The position numbers were made by a program, and so were the translations under genes. 64,000 nucleotides of DNA, from contig JIBW01000002.1 in the NCBI GenBank assembly GCA_012970285.1, forward strand, positions 1,054,001-1,118,000, read 5' to 3'. Within the stretch, counting starts at the first letter, position 1. The number at the start of each line of letters is the position of its first letter. The notes below the pieces were generated by a model, which saw nothing but the letters and a program-made list of their open reading frames with translations, did not search any database and was not told the origin of the DNA. Shown piece after piece: positions 18,592-27,578 of the stretch. The stretch comes from Bacillaceae bacterium JMAK1 (GTDB lineage Bacteria; Bacillota; Bacilli; Bacillales; Marinococcaceae).

Positions 18592-19248
18592 TTATTGATT
18601 CATATGGTAAGAAACCGCTACTGAACGGTTACCAATTTGCTCTTGTGCAATGCGATTAATTTCTACAACTTCGGCTTTAGAAAGTTCCTCTGTTTGAACA
18701 AGAACTCTCACTTCATCCGTGTCACTCATCACGAGTACTTCTTCGTAACCTTGAGCTGCAATGCGTTGTTCAAGATTTGATTCTTGCTCGCTTATTTTTT
18801 GAAGGGCTTCATTTTGCTCATGTGCATTGTTTTTTTGCTCAGTTGTCGTGTCACTTGAAGCAATTGTGTTTGTATTCGCTTCACGTGCTTCACTTCGCGC
18901 TTCTTCACGTTCGATTCGTAGAGCACTAAACGTTTCACTTCCATCTAAATCTGCTGCTACATCGACACTGTCTGTTTCTTCATTGCCTTCTTCGTTGCCT
19001 TCATCATCTGCTGGTTCATCTTCATTTATACCTTCAATTTCTCCATTCCACTCTTCAACCACGACAGCTTGATCTGGATTTTCTTCTAGATACTGCTCCC
19101 AAAGCTCACCTTCAAAATCTTCTAACGATTGATTATCGTTAATCAGTGACGCTTCTTGTGTTGTTGGACTTTGTGGTCCAAAGAAATAGACTCCTAAAAC
19201 TGCAACTAAACTTAACATTGTTAACAACCAAACTGTTTGTTTTTTCAA
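18592..19248 (-). CDS. spoIIIAH: Stage III sporulation protein AH
   Basis: Mother-cell half of the A-Q feeding-tube complex: a membrane-anchored protein whose C-terminal domain binds SpoIIQ across the intermembrane space. The mature start is KKQTVWLLTMLSLVAVLGVYFF (one membrane helix), followed by an acidic low-complexity linker and the YscJ/FliF-like domain (about residues 105-218, with EEVLVMSDTDEVRVLV). The TTG at 19248 is preferred because family members begin at this KKQTVW block; an ATG at 19263 has no room for a ribosome site. The acidic linker is richer in Asp/Glu than in B. subtilis. Confidence 0.9.
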   Translation of the reverse strand: MKKQTVWLLTMLSLVAVLGVYFFGPQSPTTQEASLINDNQSLEDFEGELWEQYLEENPDQAVVVEEWNGEIEGINEDEPADDEGNEEGNEETDSVDVAADLDGSETFSALRIEREEARSEAREANTNTIASSDTTTEQKNNAHEQNEALQKISEQESNLEQRIAAQGYEEVLVMSDTDEVRVLVQTEELSKAEVVEINRIAQEQIGNRSVAVSYHMNQ

Positions 19249-19255
19249 GACCAAA

Positions 19256-19906
19256 TCACTCATCCTTTCCAAGTTGTTTAGGCATTACAGATACGCGGTG
19301 AGCAGGAACATCAAGTGTTCTCGTGACCGCCTCTATTACCCATTCTTTTCTTTGCATACTCTCGACTCCATTAGCGACGACTAGAACCCCAGTAACATCT
19401 GGTTTATCAACACGGATAAGAAGTGGTTCTTCAGTTCCCCCTTGTTGAACGAGGACGAGTGTCTCTTCCTCTGTTCCTTCATCAAGCGTACGGTTTCCAC
19501 CTTCTGTATCTGCTTCATCCGTTGTTTGTTGACGAATGCTGCGATCCTTCTCATACACTTTGCTCTCGGTTTCTTTTACATTAACGACGACGTCCACGTT
19601 TGAGATTCCGTCAATGGTTTCTAGTGCTTGTTGCAACCGTTCCCCATAAGCTTGTTCAATGAGTTGAAATTCGGTTGCAGCATTCGCTGACGGTTTGGAT
19701 TGTTCAGTATTTCTTGCCACCGGTTCATTTTGCACTTCACCACTTTGCAACATCCCATCATCTTCATCGTCACCACTTGTCCCGATCATCATGAGCAATA
19801 GCCCAAGCACGATAAGTCCTACAATGTAATACCAACGGATTTTTTTCGGGCCATTTGACGATTGGCTGAGTAATTCTTTGAATTTTGAAGTGTCCTTATT
19901 AGCCAT
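19256..19906 (-). CDS. spoIIIAG: Stage III sporulation protein AG
   Basis: 216 residues: an N-terminal cytosolic segment, one membrane helix (about 25-43, YYIVGLIVLGLLLMMIG) and an extracytoplasmic ring-building domain with VDVVVNVKETESKVYEK and VLVVANGVESMQRKEWVIEAV. SpoIIIAG forms a large ring in the mother-cell membrane, part of the channel to the forespore. An acidic loop (residues 115-145) matches the beta-triangle insertion seen in the family. Its stop nearly meets the spoIIIAH start; it overlaps spoIIIAF by eight bases. Confidence 0.93.
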   Translation of the reverse strand: MANKDTSKFKELLSQSSNGPKKIRWYYIVGLIVLGLLLMMIGTSGDDEDDGMLQSGEVQNEPVARNTEQSKPSANAATEFQLIEQAYGERLQQALETIDGISNVDVVVNVKETESKVYEKDRSIRQQTTDEADTEGGNRTLDEGTEEETLVLVQQGGTEEPLLIRVDKPDVTGVLVVANGVESMQRKEWVIEAVTRTLDVPAHRVSVMPKQLGKDE

Positions 19907-20501
19907 TCAGCCCCTCCTCCTCAAGGCTGACTTGTATCATTTGCTCATCAACCTCCCAAATTTCTGCAAGGCGAGCACGCACTTCGCTTAGTATTGAATC
20001 CTCATCTACTGTCTCTTCTACAGTTTCATGCGCATTGACTGTTACTTCTTTTACCGGTTCGATTGCTGCAACGGACGTATTTCTTTGGTCATCCGCATCA
20101 CTTACTAAGACGTTGATCCCTCCTTCATGTACAGAAATTGCGCGAAAGGACAGGTCGAACTCTCCTTCAAGCTCTGCTTGTGCTTCACTGCTAAGACGAG
20201 CAGCTACTTGTTCTGAGATATATGCATCATGTGCGGCTTGTATTTCTATTTTCTCTTGATTTATTTTATTTTCCATTTCAGTTGCTCCTTCGTAAAATGA
20301 AAATCCGTTTAAATCAAACCACTCAGAAGGGTCTGTATGAACAAGGTCAAACACTGGTTGCAAAAGAAGTACGATCATCATTAGACCGAGAACGAGATCC
20401 GCATAGCGCTTCATCGTAGACGTTGGTAATAACAACTCCAAAATGATCGCCAACAGTAAAAATACGATGAGCGTCGTTACCCAATCATGAAAATATTCCA
20501 T
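19899..20501 (-). CDS. spoIIIAF: Stage III sporulation protein AF
   Basis: 200 residues. Two N-terminal membrane helices (about 10-26 and 33-50: YADLVLGLMMIVLLLQPVF) and a ring-building-motif domain facing the intermembrane space. The 3' end overlaps spoIIIAG by eight bases and it begins seven bases after spoIIIAE. Required for the SpoIIIA channel complex. Confidence 0.92.
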   Translation of the reverse strand: MEYFHDWVTTLIVFLLLAIILELLLPTSTMKRYADLVLGLMMIVLLLQPVFDLVHTDPSEWFDLNGFSFYEGATEMENKINQEKIEIQAAHDAYISEQVAARLSSEAQAELEGEFDLSFRAISVHEGGINVLVSDADDQRNTSVAAIEPVKEVTVNAHETVEETVDEDSILSEVRARLAEIWEVDEQMIQVSLEEEGLNG

Positions 20502-20508
20502 TTTCGTA

Positions 20509-21753
20509 TCACCTCACCATCAACGCTAAATTGCCTGATGAAATTATGATGGTTACAGCTAAGAAAAACATTAAACAGACGACAGAAACAGCTGCAAACA
20601 TGAACATAACTGTTTTAGCAAACAAGCTCATTACCGAACCAAGCGCACCTCCGCCAAGTGGTTGCATGATCGCGCTCGTAATTTGAAACGTGATCGCAAG
20701 TGCTAGAATTTTCAGCGCCGGAAAAACAGTAATAACAAACAAGATCGCAAGGCCTGCTAGTCCAATTGTATTTTTCAGTAAGAGCGATGCTCCAATGACG
20801 GTGTCTGTTGCATCAGTAAACATTCGACCTACAACTGGCACAAAATTACCGGCAATGTACTTTGCCGTGCGAAGTGTTACCCCGTCATGAACAGCTGCCG
20901 TCGCGCCTTGAACAGAGATCGTTGCTAAGAAGATCGTTAAAAAAGCCCCAAGCGTACCCATTGCAACATTGCGAATGAGAGTGGCCAGTCTCGTTAACTG
21001 AAACTTCTCACTCATACTACTTACGACACTGATGATTGCCGAAACAAACAGTAAAGGTAAAACAAATCGTTCAATTAACAAACCACTCGTATTTACGAGA
21101 ACGATAATTAGCGGATGGAAAAGCGCTGCAGATGTAGCCGCTCCCGTCATCGCTAAAAGAGCAAGTACCATCGGCAAGAGTGAAATCATGAAGTGAACCA
21201 TGTTTGCGACCGCTTCTTGCGCGTAACTCATCGCAATATAGAAACTGTTCATGCTAATAACGATCAAAACAGTAAACGTTACACCGTAAGCAACTTTACT
21301 GACCGCATCATGTTCAAAGGCGTTCTGTAGCGCTCGCAACACCATGCTAAACACAGCAAGTAAAATGAGTGTGCCGAGTAGCGTAATGTTTGCGGTGAGT
21401 TCGTGAAACAAGTAGCTAAGCAATGCTTTTAACCAGTCCATCGGATTGAACGTATGCTCACCTTGTAGAAATTCTGCAAATGGCGCTTTTTGACTTTCTG
21501 GGAGAAACGATTCGTAATCACGTCGAATCTCTTCCCAAAAGTTCTCAATTTCCGAAAAACCGAGTCGGTCAAGTTGCTCGTCCATTTGTTCAGAAATCTG
21601 ATCACTCGCTTCAGCTTGATACTCTTCCTCAGTTAAACTTGACGAGTCATTCGGAAACGTCGTTGAATCACCTTCTGCAAAACTAGTAAGCGGAAAAAGA
21701 AAATAAATCGTTGTGGCAATGAGTAGTGTGATGATCCGTTTCACTTGCATCAC
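20509..21753 (-). CDS. spoIIIAE: Stage III sporulation protein AE
   Basis: 414 residues: a signal-peptide-like start (IITLLIATTIYFLFPLTSFA), a hydrophilic extracytoplasmic stretch to about residue 120, then six or more membrane helices. Polytopic core of the SpoIIIA transporter-like complex. Family features include MVLALLAMTGAATSAALFHP and LPLLFVSAIISVVSS. Position third from the operon end fits. Confidence 0.93.
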   Translation of the reverse strand: MMQVKRIITLLIATTIYFLFPLTSFAEGDSTTFPNDSSSLTEEEYQAEASDQISEQMDEQLDRLGFSEIENFWEEIRRDYESFLPESQKAPFAEFLQGEHTFNPMDWLKALLSYLFHELTANITLLGTLILLAVFSMVLRALQNAFEHDAVSKVAYGVTFTVLIVISMNSFYIAMSYAQEAVANMVHFMISLLPMVLALLAMTGAATSAALFHPLIIVLVNTSGLLIERFVLPLLFVSAIISVVSSMSEKFQLTRLATLIRNVAMGTLGAFLTIFLATISVQGATAAVHDGVTLRTAKYIAGNFVPVVGRMFTDATDTVIGASLLLKNTIGLAGLAILFVITVFPALKILALAITFQITSAIMQPLGGGALGSVMSLFAKTVMFMFAAVSVVCLMFFLAVTIIISSGNLALMVR

Positions 21754-21759
21754 TCTTTC

Positions 21760-22155
21760 TTACCCTGGAATTAAGGAAATCACCGTTTCAATGAGCACAT
21801 TAAAAATCGGAATGGCCATGACGACGATTAACACCTTTCCGGCAAGTTCAATTTTTTGGGCAATTGCTCCTTGATCAGCATCTCTTGCAATCTGTGCACC
21901 AAACTCGGCAATGTATGCAATACCAATAATCTTTAACATCGTTTGCAAATAAACCATATTGATGTTTGCATGCGTTGCTAATGTTTCGACGAGTTGGAAT
22001 GCCATGACAATGTGATCTAACAGAAACAAGAAAATCATTGCGCCGACAAAGAGCGTCAATAAAAAAGCGAAAGCTGGCTTTTGCTCTTTTAAAATCATCG
22101 CTAAAAACGCAGAGATTAGACCAAAGCCAACGATCTGAATCATGTCTATAGACAT
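21760..22155 (-). CDS. spoIIIAD: Stage III sporulation protein AD
   Basis: 131-residue membrane protein with four predicted helices, including the conserved LQTMLKIIGIAYIAEFGAQIARDA block shared by SpoIIIAC and AD. Part of the channel assembled in the outer forespore membrane. Four bases separate it from spoIIIAC. Confidence 0.93.
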   Translation of the reverse strand: MSIDMIQIVGFGLISAFLAMILKEQKPAFAFLLTLFVGAMIFLFLLDHIVMAFQLVETLATHANINMVYLQTMLKIIGIAYIAEFGAQIARDADQGAIAQKIELAGKVLIVVMAIPIFNVLIETVISLIPG

Positions 22156-22159
22156 AAAA

Positions 22160-22369
22160 TTACGACCCTATAAATAAAAAGACACTTCTGATTTTTGTAA
22201 ATAAATCATCGACAATTGTCGCTACCATATACAAAACGACAATAAATCCGATTAACGTTACCCAATGTGCCCAATCTTCTTTGCCCATCTGTTTTAAAAC
22301 GGTGTGAATCATCGCAACGACGATCCCAATTCCAGCAATTTGGAATATCGTATCCACATCGTATCCCAC
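22160..22369 (-). CDS. spoIIIAC: Stage III sporulation protein AC
   Basis: 69 residues, two membrane helices: DTIFQIAGIGIVVAMIHTVL and VTLIGFIVVLYMVATIV. Homologous to the N-terminal part of SpoIIIAD. Size and neighbours are as expected for the family. Confidence 0.92.
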   Translation of the reverse strand: MGYDVDTIFQIAGIGIVVAMIHTVLKQMGKEDWAHWVTLIGFIVVLYMVATIVDDLFTKIRSVFLFIGS

Positions 22370-22387
22370 CGCGATCCCTCCTTTTGC

Positions 22388-22900
22388 CTAAATCATGACG
22401 ATAATTGCAAGCAAGCCTCCTAAAAACCCGAGAGACTTTGCCATACGCTCATATTTTAGTTGCTCTTCACGTGCGTTTATTTCTTCTGCCCGCAAATGAG
22501 TAAGTGTTAATTGAATATATTTTTGTTGTTCATAGCGGCCGTGCTGTCCGAGCGTTTGACCAAATTGCAGGAGCGCTTCTTTCTCTTTAATTTTCATGGC
22601 TGTTTTATCCCAATTGATCGATATACTCTCCTCCCAAGCACTTTGCACGTCATGATTTCCTTCTTCCAATCGATTTCCAAAGTCCTTGAACAACTGCGAA
22701 AGAGGGTTTGAAACCGTCGAAGCGATACGGTTGGCTACACGGATTAACGGCGTGTGTCCATACATCACTTCTGCCTCAAAATGCTGTAAAGCGGTCGTTA
22801 ATTCTCGAATTTGTTTCGATCGTTGTGACAAACGTTTCGCCCACTCAAATCCGATCGCGGTCATTCCGAGTAGTAAGACGATCGCACCGAGCCACCTCAC
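22388..22900 (-). CDS. spoIIIAB: Stage III sporulation protein AB
   Basis: 170 residues with a membrane helix at each end (about 3-18 and 158-170) and a helical middle, a layout resembling type II/IV secretion GspF-like proteins. Features LRELTTALQHFEAEVMYGHTP (family core is LxxLExEIxYxxTPL). Overlaps spoIIIAA by four bases. Confidence 0.92.
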   Translation of the reverse strand: MRWLGAIVLLLGMTAIGFEWAKRLSQRSKQIRELTTALQHFEAEVMYGHTPLIRVANRIASTVSNPLSQLFKDFGNRLEEGNHDVQSAWEESISINWDKTAMKIKEKEALLQFGQTLGQHGRYEQQKYIQLTLTHLRAEEINAREEQLKYERMAKSLGFLGGLLAIIVMI

Positions 22901-23814
22901 AACTTGCCTCTATTCTTATTCACAAAGTGACCTTCCTTTTTATCGTTAAGCAAAAGAATACCTTCGAACGTTTCTGAGCTTAGAATTCCTCTTGCTTCTA
23001 AGTCATTCATTGACTTTGCATGTGCACTACAAAGAACAGCAACACCTGCACTTGCAGCTTCCTCAATTGCCCTGATATCTGCTTTGCTCCCGATTTCATC
23101 AACAATGATGACGTTCGGGCTCATCGAGCGAATAAGCATCATCATTCCTTCTGCTTTTGGACACCGATCTAACACATCTGTGCGTATCCCTACATCGTGC
23201 TGTGGTGTACCTTCAAATGACGCGGCAATTTCGCTTCGTTCATCAATGATGGCAACTTTCTGTGGCGGAATGTTAAGACGTTCATATCCGTTGCTGATTA
23301 TTTTTGCAAGATCACGAAGAATCGTCGTTTTCCCAGATTGAGGAGGACCTGCAACGATACACGTTTTCCACCTGCCCTCATATAGGCTTCGAAGATATGG
23401 GACACTCACTTTCTCAATCGCTCGACTAATACGGATGTTAAACGTGCGAATATGTTTAATTGTCTTTACGGCGCCATTCTCCACAACTGCCTCTCCTGCA
23501 ATCCCAACTCTGTGACCTCCTCGTAACGTTAAAAAGCCATGTCTAAGTTCCTCTTCGAAGGCATAGATGGAATGTTGACTTAATTGATTTAAAACGAACG
23601 TTGCATCCGATTCATTAAATAACGTGTTTCTCAAGAAAAAACTTTCCCCAGCCAACACGACCTCAATCGATTGATTTGGACGGAGCCGGATCTCCTGAAC
23701 GAAATGGTTCATGAGTACAGATGTTAATTCTTGGTGATACTGGTATGGAAGCAACGCGACGATGTTTTGAATGGACTGTAATCCTAAGCTTTGCTTAAGC
23801 ATGAGTGACACCAA
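22897..23814 (-). CDS. spoIIIAA: Stage III sporulation protein AA, ATPase
   Basis: 305-residue AAA/secretion-type ATPase that powers the SpoIIIA complex. Walker A VAGPPQSGKTTILRD, Walker B NVIIVDEIGSKAD, and an N-terminal domain with VQEIRLRPNQ and LTLRGGHRVGIAGEAV. The TTG at 23814 has GGAG seven bases upstream; an ATG at 23802 is the alternative. First gene of the operon; a sigma-E-like promoter lies just upstream. Confidence 0.94.
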   Translation of the reverse strand: MVSLMLKQSLGLQSIQNIVALLPYQYHQELTSVLMNHFVQEIRLRPNQSIEVVLAGESFFLRNTLFNESDATFVLNQLSQHSIYAFEEELRHGFLTLRGGHRVGIAGEAVVENGAVKTIKHIRTFNIRISRAIEKVSVPYLRSLYEGRWKTCIVAGPPQSGKTTILRDLAKIISNGYERLNIPPQKVAIIDERSEIAASFEGTPQHDVGIRTDVLDRCPKAEGMMMLIRSMSPNVIIVDEIGSKADIRAIEEAASAGVAVLCSAHAKSMNDLEARGILSSETFEGILLLNDKKEGHFVNKNRGKL

Positions 23815-24141
23815 TCATCAACTCCGTTTCAAAAGGTATATTCATCTTTGTGTGCTTAAACATCACAGTTTTGAATACTCCCTTTAATAAGCTCATTGGC
23901 ATGAATTCCAAAAACGATCTTGCTTGTACACTTTATTCGTACAACTCGTAAATAGAACTAAGACGATGAGTAAACAAACACCGTTTTTAAGTAACCTTGT
24001 CGAAGTCCGTCGTCAAATCCATGCAAATCGTTTGAAAGCGAATGAGAAGCGTTGACGCGCGTATGCTGCGGTGTTAGCTTAAAAGCAAGTTAGAATTTCA
24101 GTCGTTGTCGCGCTTAGTCATTTTGAAAGGAGCGCTAATTC
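23815..24141. other. Divergent intergenic region, spoIIIAA / usp pair
   Basis: About 330 bases between the spoIIIA operon and the universal-stress genes. It holds the probable sigma-E promoter of spoIIIA at 23847-23879. A TGTCGAA heptamer is at 23998-24004, but one such match is expected by chance. No gene seen; yqhV, found here in B. subtilis, is absent. Confidence 0.5.
23847..23879 (-). promoter_or_regulatory. Candidate sigma-E promoter of the spoIIIA operon
   Basis: On the minus strand a GTATT-containing -35 (around 23879-23873) and CACACAAA (23854-23847; six of eight against CATACAMT) are separated by about 18 bases. The spoIIIA operon is sigma-E-dependent in B. subtilis. The match is moderate. 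Confidence 0.4.
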
Positions 24142-24603
24142 ATGGCGTATCAGAACATTTTAGTTTGTCTCGATAGTGAAAATGAACCGACCTTTCATGC
24201 GTATAATGAAGCAATTGCATTTGCTAAGAATGAATCTGCGACACTTTATTTATGTAGCATCATTAACACGAAAGCTTATGGAGCGATGTCTCGGTACGAT
24301 AAAAACCTCATACCAAACGTTAAGCAAAAGGCAACAGATTATTTAGTACACCTACACCAAAGAGCAACGACAGCAGGCGTGAACGCTCAACTAATTGTTG
24401 ATACAGGGCTTCCTGTACAGAAAATTGTTAAATCTGTCGTTCCCCGTTACAACATTGATTTGATTATTCACGGTGCCACCGGGGGTAATAAGATTGAGAA
24501 AGCGTTAGAAGGTAGCATTTCAAAAGGACTCATCAAAAAAAGCCAAGTCGATTGCTTAGTCGTAAAGCCTAGAACTATTAAAGCAGGTGTAAATTATGCC
24601 TAA
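24142..24603 (+). CDS. Universal stress protein (UspA family), ATP-binding type
   Basis: 153 residues, one Usp domain. It starts MAYQNILVCLDSE and ends with the nucleotide-binding signature G-2x-G-9x-GS (GATGGNKIEKALEGS) followed by CLVVKP, so it should bind ATP. AAAGGAG lies upstream of the ATG. It overlaps the next Usp-like gene by eight bases. This pair lies between spoIIIAA and efp, where relatives have yqhV, so it is an insertion relative to the B. subtilis order. Confidence 0.85.
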   Translation: MAYQNILVCLDSENEPTFHAYNEAIAFAKNESATLYLCSIINTKAYGAMSRYDKNLIPNVKQKATDYLVHLHQRATTAGVNAQLIVDTGLPVQKIVKSVVPRYNIDLIIHGATGGNKIEKALEGSISKGLIKKSQVDCLVVKPRTIKAGVNYA

Positions 24604-25027
24604 TCTACCGCTCATCATTTACGTCGATTATGGTAATCATTCGTTTGCAGCCGTCAAAAAGGGCGCAGCGATCGCAAAACAACGGAATAAAGATGTGATC
24701 CTCGCCCATACTATTGACCGGCGCAAGGATTCAGTCACTGACCGAAATGATATTCAATCAAAACAAAAATTAATTCAAGAACGAACCGCTTGGTTAAACG
24801 ATTACAAAGCATACCTTCTCGATGAAGGTATTCACGTGATTAACATTGATTTGTCTTTTGAGAAACCGTCAAAACGAATTCACGAACTGAATGCCGATTT
24901 GATCGTTGCTGTGAAAACCGACCGTTGGGGAATCGTTAAACACTATTCACACGATCTATTCCAAAACCCTCCCTACACGTTACTGGGCGTTCACGTAAAT
25001 CAGACTACAAAAAACAAGCTAGCTTAG
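24596..25027 (+). CDS. Divergent Usp-like protein, no ATP-binding signature
   Basis: 143 residues with a Usp-like start (LPLIIYVDYGNHSFAAVKKG) and the alternating strand-helix layout of a Usp domain, but lacking the G-2x-G-9x-G(S/T) loop; the corresponding part reads KTDRWGIVKHYS. It probably does not bind ATP. Overlapping the first gene by eight bases, it may form a heterodimer with it. This is inference; homology is weak. Confidence 0.65.
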   Translation: MPNLPLIIYVDYGNHSFAAVKKGAAIAKQRNKDVILAHTIDRRKDSVTDRNDIQSKQKLIQERTAWLNDYKAYLLDEGIHVINIDLSFEKPSKRIHELNADLIVAVKTDRWGIVKHYSHDLFQNPPYTLLGVHVNQTTKNKLA

Positions 25028-25052
25028 CCGAATTCGCTTAAATAAGCGCAAT

Positions 25053-25104
25053 AAAAAACGGATGTTCGAGTCCCTTGAACAAGGAATCTGAACATCCGAT
25101 TTTT
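25053..25104 (+). terminator. Terminator after the usp pair
   Basis: CGGATGTTC and GAACATCCG pair; the plus strand continues with ATTTTT, and the minus strand also has a T-run, so it can act in both directions. Confidence 0.8.
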
Positions 25105-25162
25105 AATGATTGTAAAAGCATATGGGCTAAAAAATAAATCATCATGCGTTTTGCCATCAATC

Positions 25163-25202
25163 AAAAAAGCACTTTAAACAAAAACGTTTAAAGTGCTTTT
25201 CT
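25163..25202 (-). terminator. Terminator after efp
   Basis: AAAAGCACTTTAAACG and its complement form a long stem; the minus strand ends in TTTTTT. It lies just past the efp stop. Confidence 0.8.
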
Positions 25203-25208
25203 TCGTTA

Positions 25209-25766
25209 CTATGCGCGGGAAACGTATTCCCCTTTACGTGTATCAATAACAAGAACGTCGCCTTCGTTAACAAAGAACGGAACGTTTACACGGAATCCAG
25301 TTTCAAGTGTTGCTGGCTTATGTCCACCTGAAGCTGTATCCCCTTTAATTCCCGGGTCTGTTTCAGTTACCGTTAGCTCGACAGAGTTTGGTAGTTCAAC
25401 ACCAAGAGTTTCAGAGCCATACTGCGTAATATGAACTTCCATATTTTCTTTCAAGAAGTTCAGCTCATACTTAATTTGCTCCGTTTGCAATTCGATTTGC
25501 TCAAACGATTCCATGTTCATGAAAGAATGCTCATTTCCATTTGAATAGAGATACTGCATTTTATCACGGTCGATATGAGCTTTATTTACTTTTTCGCCAC
25601 CGCGGAACGTTTTTTCTGCGATGTTACCAGTACGTAAATTCTTTAATTTCGAGCGGACAAAGGCAGCGCCTTTTCCTGGTTTTACGTGTTGGAATTCTAA
25701 CACTGAAAATAAATCGTTATCTACTTCGATCGTAAGACCTGTTTTAAAATCGTTTACTGAAATCAT
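25209..25766 (-). CDS. efp: Elongation factor P
   Basis: 185-residue translation factor that relieves ribosome stalling at polyproline. The KOW-like N-terminal domain carries the loop KPGKGAAF with Lys32 at the position modified (5-aminopentanol) in B. subtilis; the C-terminal OB domain ends [16 protein letters not shown]. Gene order pepP-efp is conserved. Confidence 0.96.
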   Translation of the reverse strand: MISVNDFKTGLTIEVDNDLFSVLEFQHVKPGKGAAFVRSKLKNLRTGNIAEKTFRGGEKVNKAHIDRDKMQYLYSNGNEHSFMNMESFEQIELQTEQIKYELNFLKENMEVHITQYGSETLGVELPNSVELTVTETDPGIKGDTASGGHKPATLETGFRVNVPFFVNEGDVLVIDTRKGEYVSRA

Positions 25767-25786
25767 CTTGATATATCCACCTTTTT

Positions 25787-26857
25787 CTAGTTTTGACCCG
25801 CATACTTAAGCGTTTTATCAGACGTTGTTAGACGCTCATTTCCTGTTTCTGTAATGACGATATCATCTTCAATTCGTACGCCACCGATACCAGGTAGATA
25901 AATCCCAGGCTCAACGGTTACGACCATTCCTGGTTGCAATACAACGTTGCCTTTCGGAGAAAGTCTCGGCTCTTCATGAACTTCAATGCCTAACCCGTGT
26001 CCTAACCCGTGACCGAATTTCCCTTCATACCCTTGTTCGTATATGTACGAACGACAAATATCGTCTGCTTCTTGCCCTGTCATTCCAGGTTTGATTTGCT
26101 CTACACCGTTTAACTGAGCTTGTAACACGGTGTCAAAAACCTTTTTCATTTGTTCACTAGGTTCTCCAACAGCAAGGGTACGTGTAATATCTGAGCAATA
26201 CCCTTCATAAATCGCACCAAAGTCAAGGGTAACAAGTTCACCTTCTTCGATGACTTTGTCACTTGCAACACCGTGAGGCAATGCACCTCGGGTACCTGAA
26301 GCAACGATCATATCAAATGATGATCCATCTGCACCAAGTTGTCGCATTTTAAACTCTAGCTCATCACGAACTTCCTTTTCTCGCATTCCAGGCTTTATGT
26401 AATTTAAAATGTGCGCGTAGGCTTCATCTGCTATTGCTGCTGCCTTCTTCATCGTCGCAATTTCTTCTTCGTCTTTGAATTGACGCAATGATTCCACAAC
26501 CCCACTTAAAGGAACTAACGGAATCGAATGCTCATGTTTATACAACTCATACTTCTCAAACGTTGTATAAGATTTCTCAAAGCCAACTGCCTTTACGTTA
26601 TGCTTCTTTACAAGTTCTTGTATTTCCGTAGCAACTGAACCTTTATGCTCGACAATCGTGTAGCCAACACATTGACTCGTTGCTTGTTCGACGTAACGAA
26701 AATCGGTAATAAAATACGATTCACTCTCCGTTAAAAATACGACCCCTGCACTCCCTGTAAAATGCGAAAGGTATCTACGATTGGCCTCACTCTCAATGAT
26801 GAAAGCATCGATGCCTAATGATTGAAACTGTTTTCTAACATTGTCAACTCGTTTCAT
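25787..26857 (-). CDS. yqhT: Xaa-Pro dipeptidase/aminopeptidase P family (YqhT)
   Basis: 356-residue M24 metallopeptidase. Creatinase-type N-terminal domain to about 130, then the pita-bread domain with metal ligands in [16 protein letters not shown] (two Asp), [13 protein letters not shown] (His), VEPGIYLPG and GVRIEDD (Glu). Cleaves X-Pro peptide bonds, consistent with its partnership with EF-P in the same operon, 20 bases apart. Confidence 0.93.
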   Translation of the reverse strand: MKRVDNVRKQFQSLGIDAFIIESEANRRYLSHFTGSAGVVFLTESESYFITDFRYVEQATSQCVGYTIVEHKGSVATEIQELVKKHNVKAVGFEKSYTTFEKYELYKHEHSIPLVPLSGVVESLRQFKDEEEIATMKKAAAIADEAYAHILNYIKPGMREKEVRDELEFKMRQLGADGSSFDMIVASGTRGALPHGVASDKVIEEGELVTLDFGAIYEGYCSDITRTLAVGEPSEQMKKVFDTVLQAQLNGVEQIKPGMTGQEADDICRSYIYEQGYEGKFGHGLGHGLGIEVHEEPRLSPKGNVVLQPGMVVTVEPGIYLPGIGGVRIEDDIVITETGNERLTTSDKTLKYAGQN

Positions 26858-26930
26858 TCGCTTTCGTTCCTCCTCGCAAAACTACGATTACATCACCTCT
26901 ATCTTAGCACATGTTTAGGAAATCTAGCCA

Positions 26931-27416
26931 TTATGTTCCTCCGTATTTTTGCAACTCTTCTTCATAAGCGATTGAATATCCGACAAAAAGACCGTAACTA
27001 ATAAATAAACAAATCGTACTCGTAATCGTAATATTACTTAACTCTTGTACAGAATCTAACCCGACAAATAACGGGTTCGCGACGTAAAAGATCAAGACCC
27101 ATAATACAGCTCCAAACCCTATCCCCATCCACATACTACTGATTTTTGCAAGACTAAATCGATAAAGAAAGGCGACTGCAATGGAGCCAATCGTAATCAT
27201 CGCTATTGCGAGCCACTGCCCTGTTCTCTCTTCTGTCCAATCTCCTAGTGACCATGCCATCCAAAATAGATTCGGACCGACATCTGTAAAATTAAAAAAA
27301 TAAGCTCCATACCAAATGGTACTCCACAAAAGACCTCCTACAGCTCCAATTAGTAGAACCTTTACGCTATAAGGCATGTCTTTCGTATCTTTTTTTCGAT
27401 TTTGTTTTGTTGGCAT
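26931..27416 (-). CDS. yqhR: YqhR family membrane protein
   Basis: 161 residues with four predicted membrane helices after a basic N-terminus (KQNRKKDTKD) and conserved GAVGGLLWSTIWYGAYFF. Function unknown; the gene is divergent from yqhQ, as in B. subtilis. GAGGTGAG lies nine bases before the ATG. Confidence 0.83.
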   Translation of the reverse strand: MPTKQNRKKDTKDMPYSVKVLLIGAVGGLLWSTIWYGAYFFNFTDVGPNLFWMAWSLGDWTEERTGQWLAIAMITIGSIAVAFLYRFSLAKISSMWMGIGFGAVLWVLIFYVANPLFVGLDSVQELSNITITSTICLFISYGLFVGYSIAYEEELQKYGGT

Positions 27417-27578
27417 TATTTACTCACCTCATTGATCCATAGTATGGTACAAATGAGAAGTGCTCATTCTCTTCACAGTAGATTTTCTCTCTTTTAAAAC
27501 TGTGTCGTGGAGGTGAGTTGCATCTTGTTGTAGAATAGAAACCATAGCAAACCAAAGAGTTGAAAGATAGGTGCCAAC

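Noticed and set aside
23998-24004. TGTCGAA 0A box upstream of the usp pair and spoIIIAA
   Set aside because: About eight such heptamers are expected by chance on both strands of the window, and spoIIIA is a sigma-E operon.
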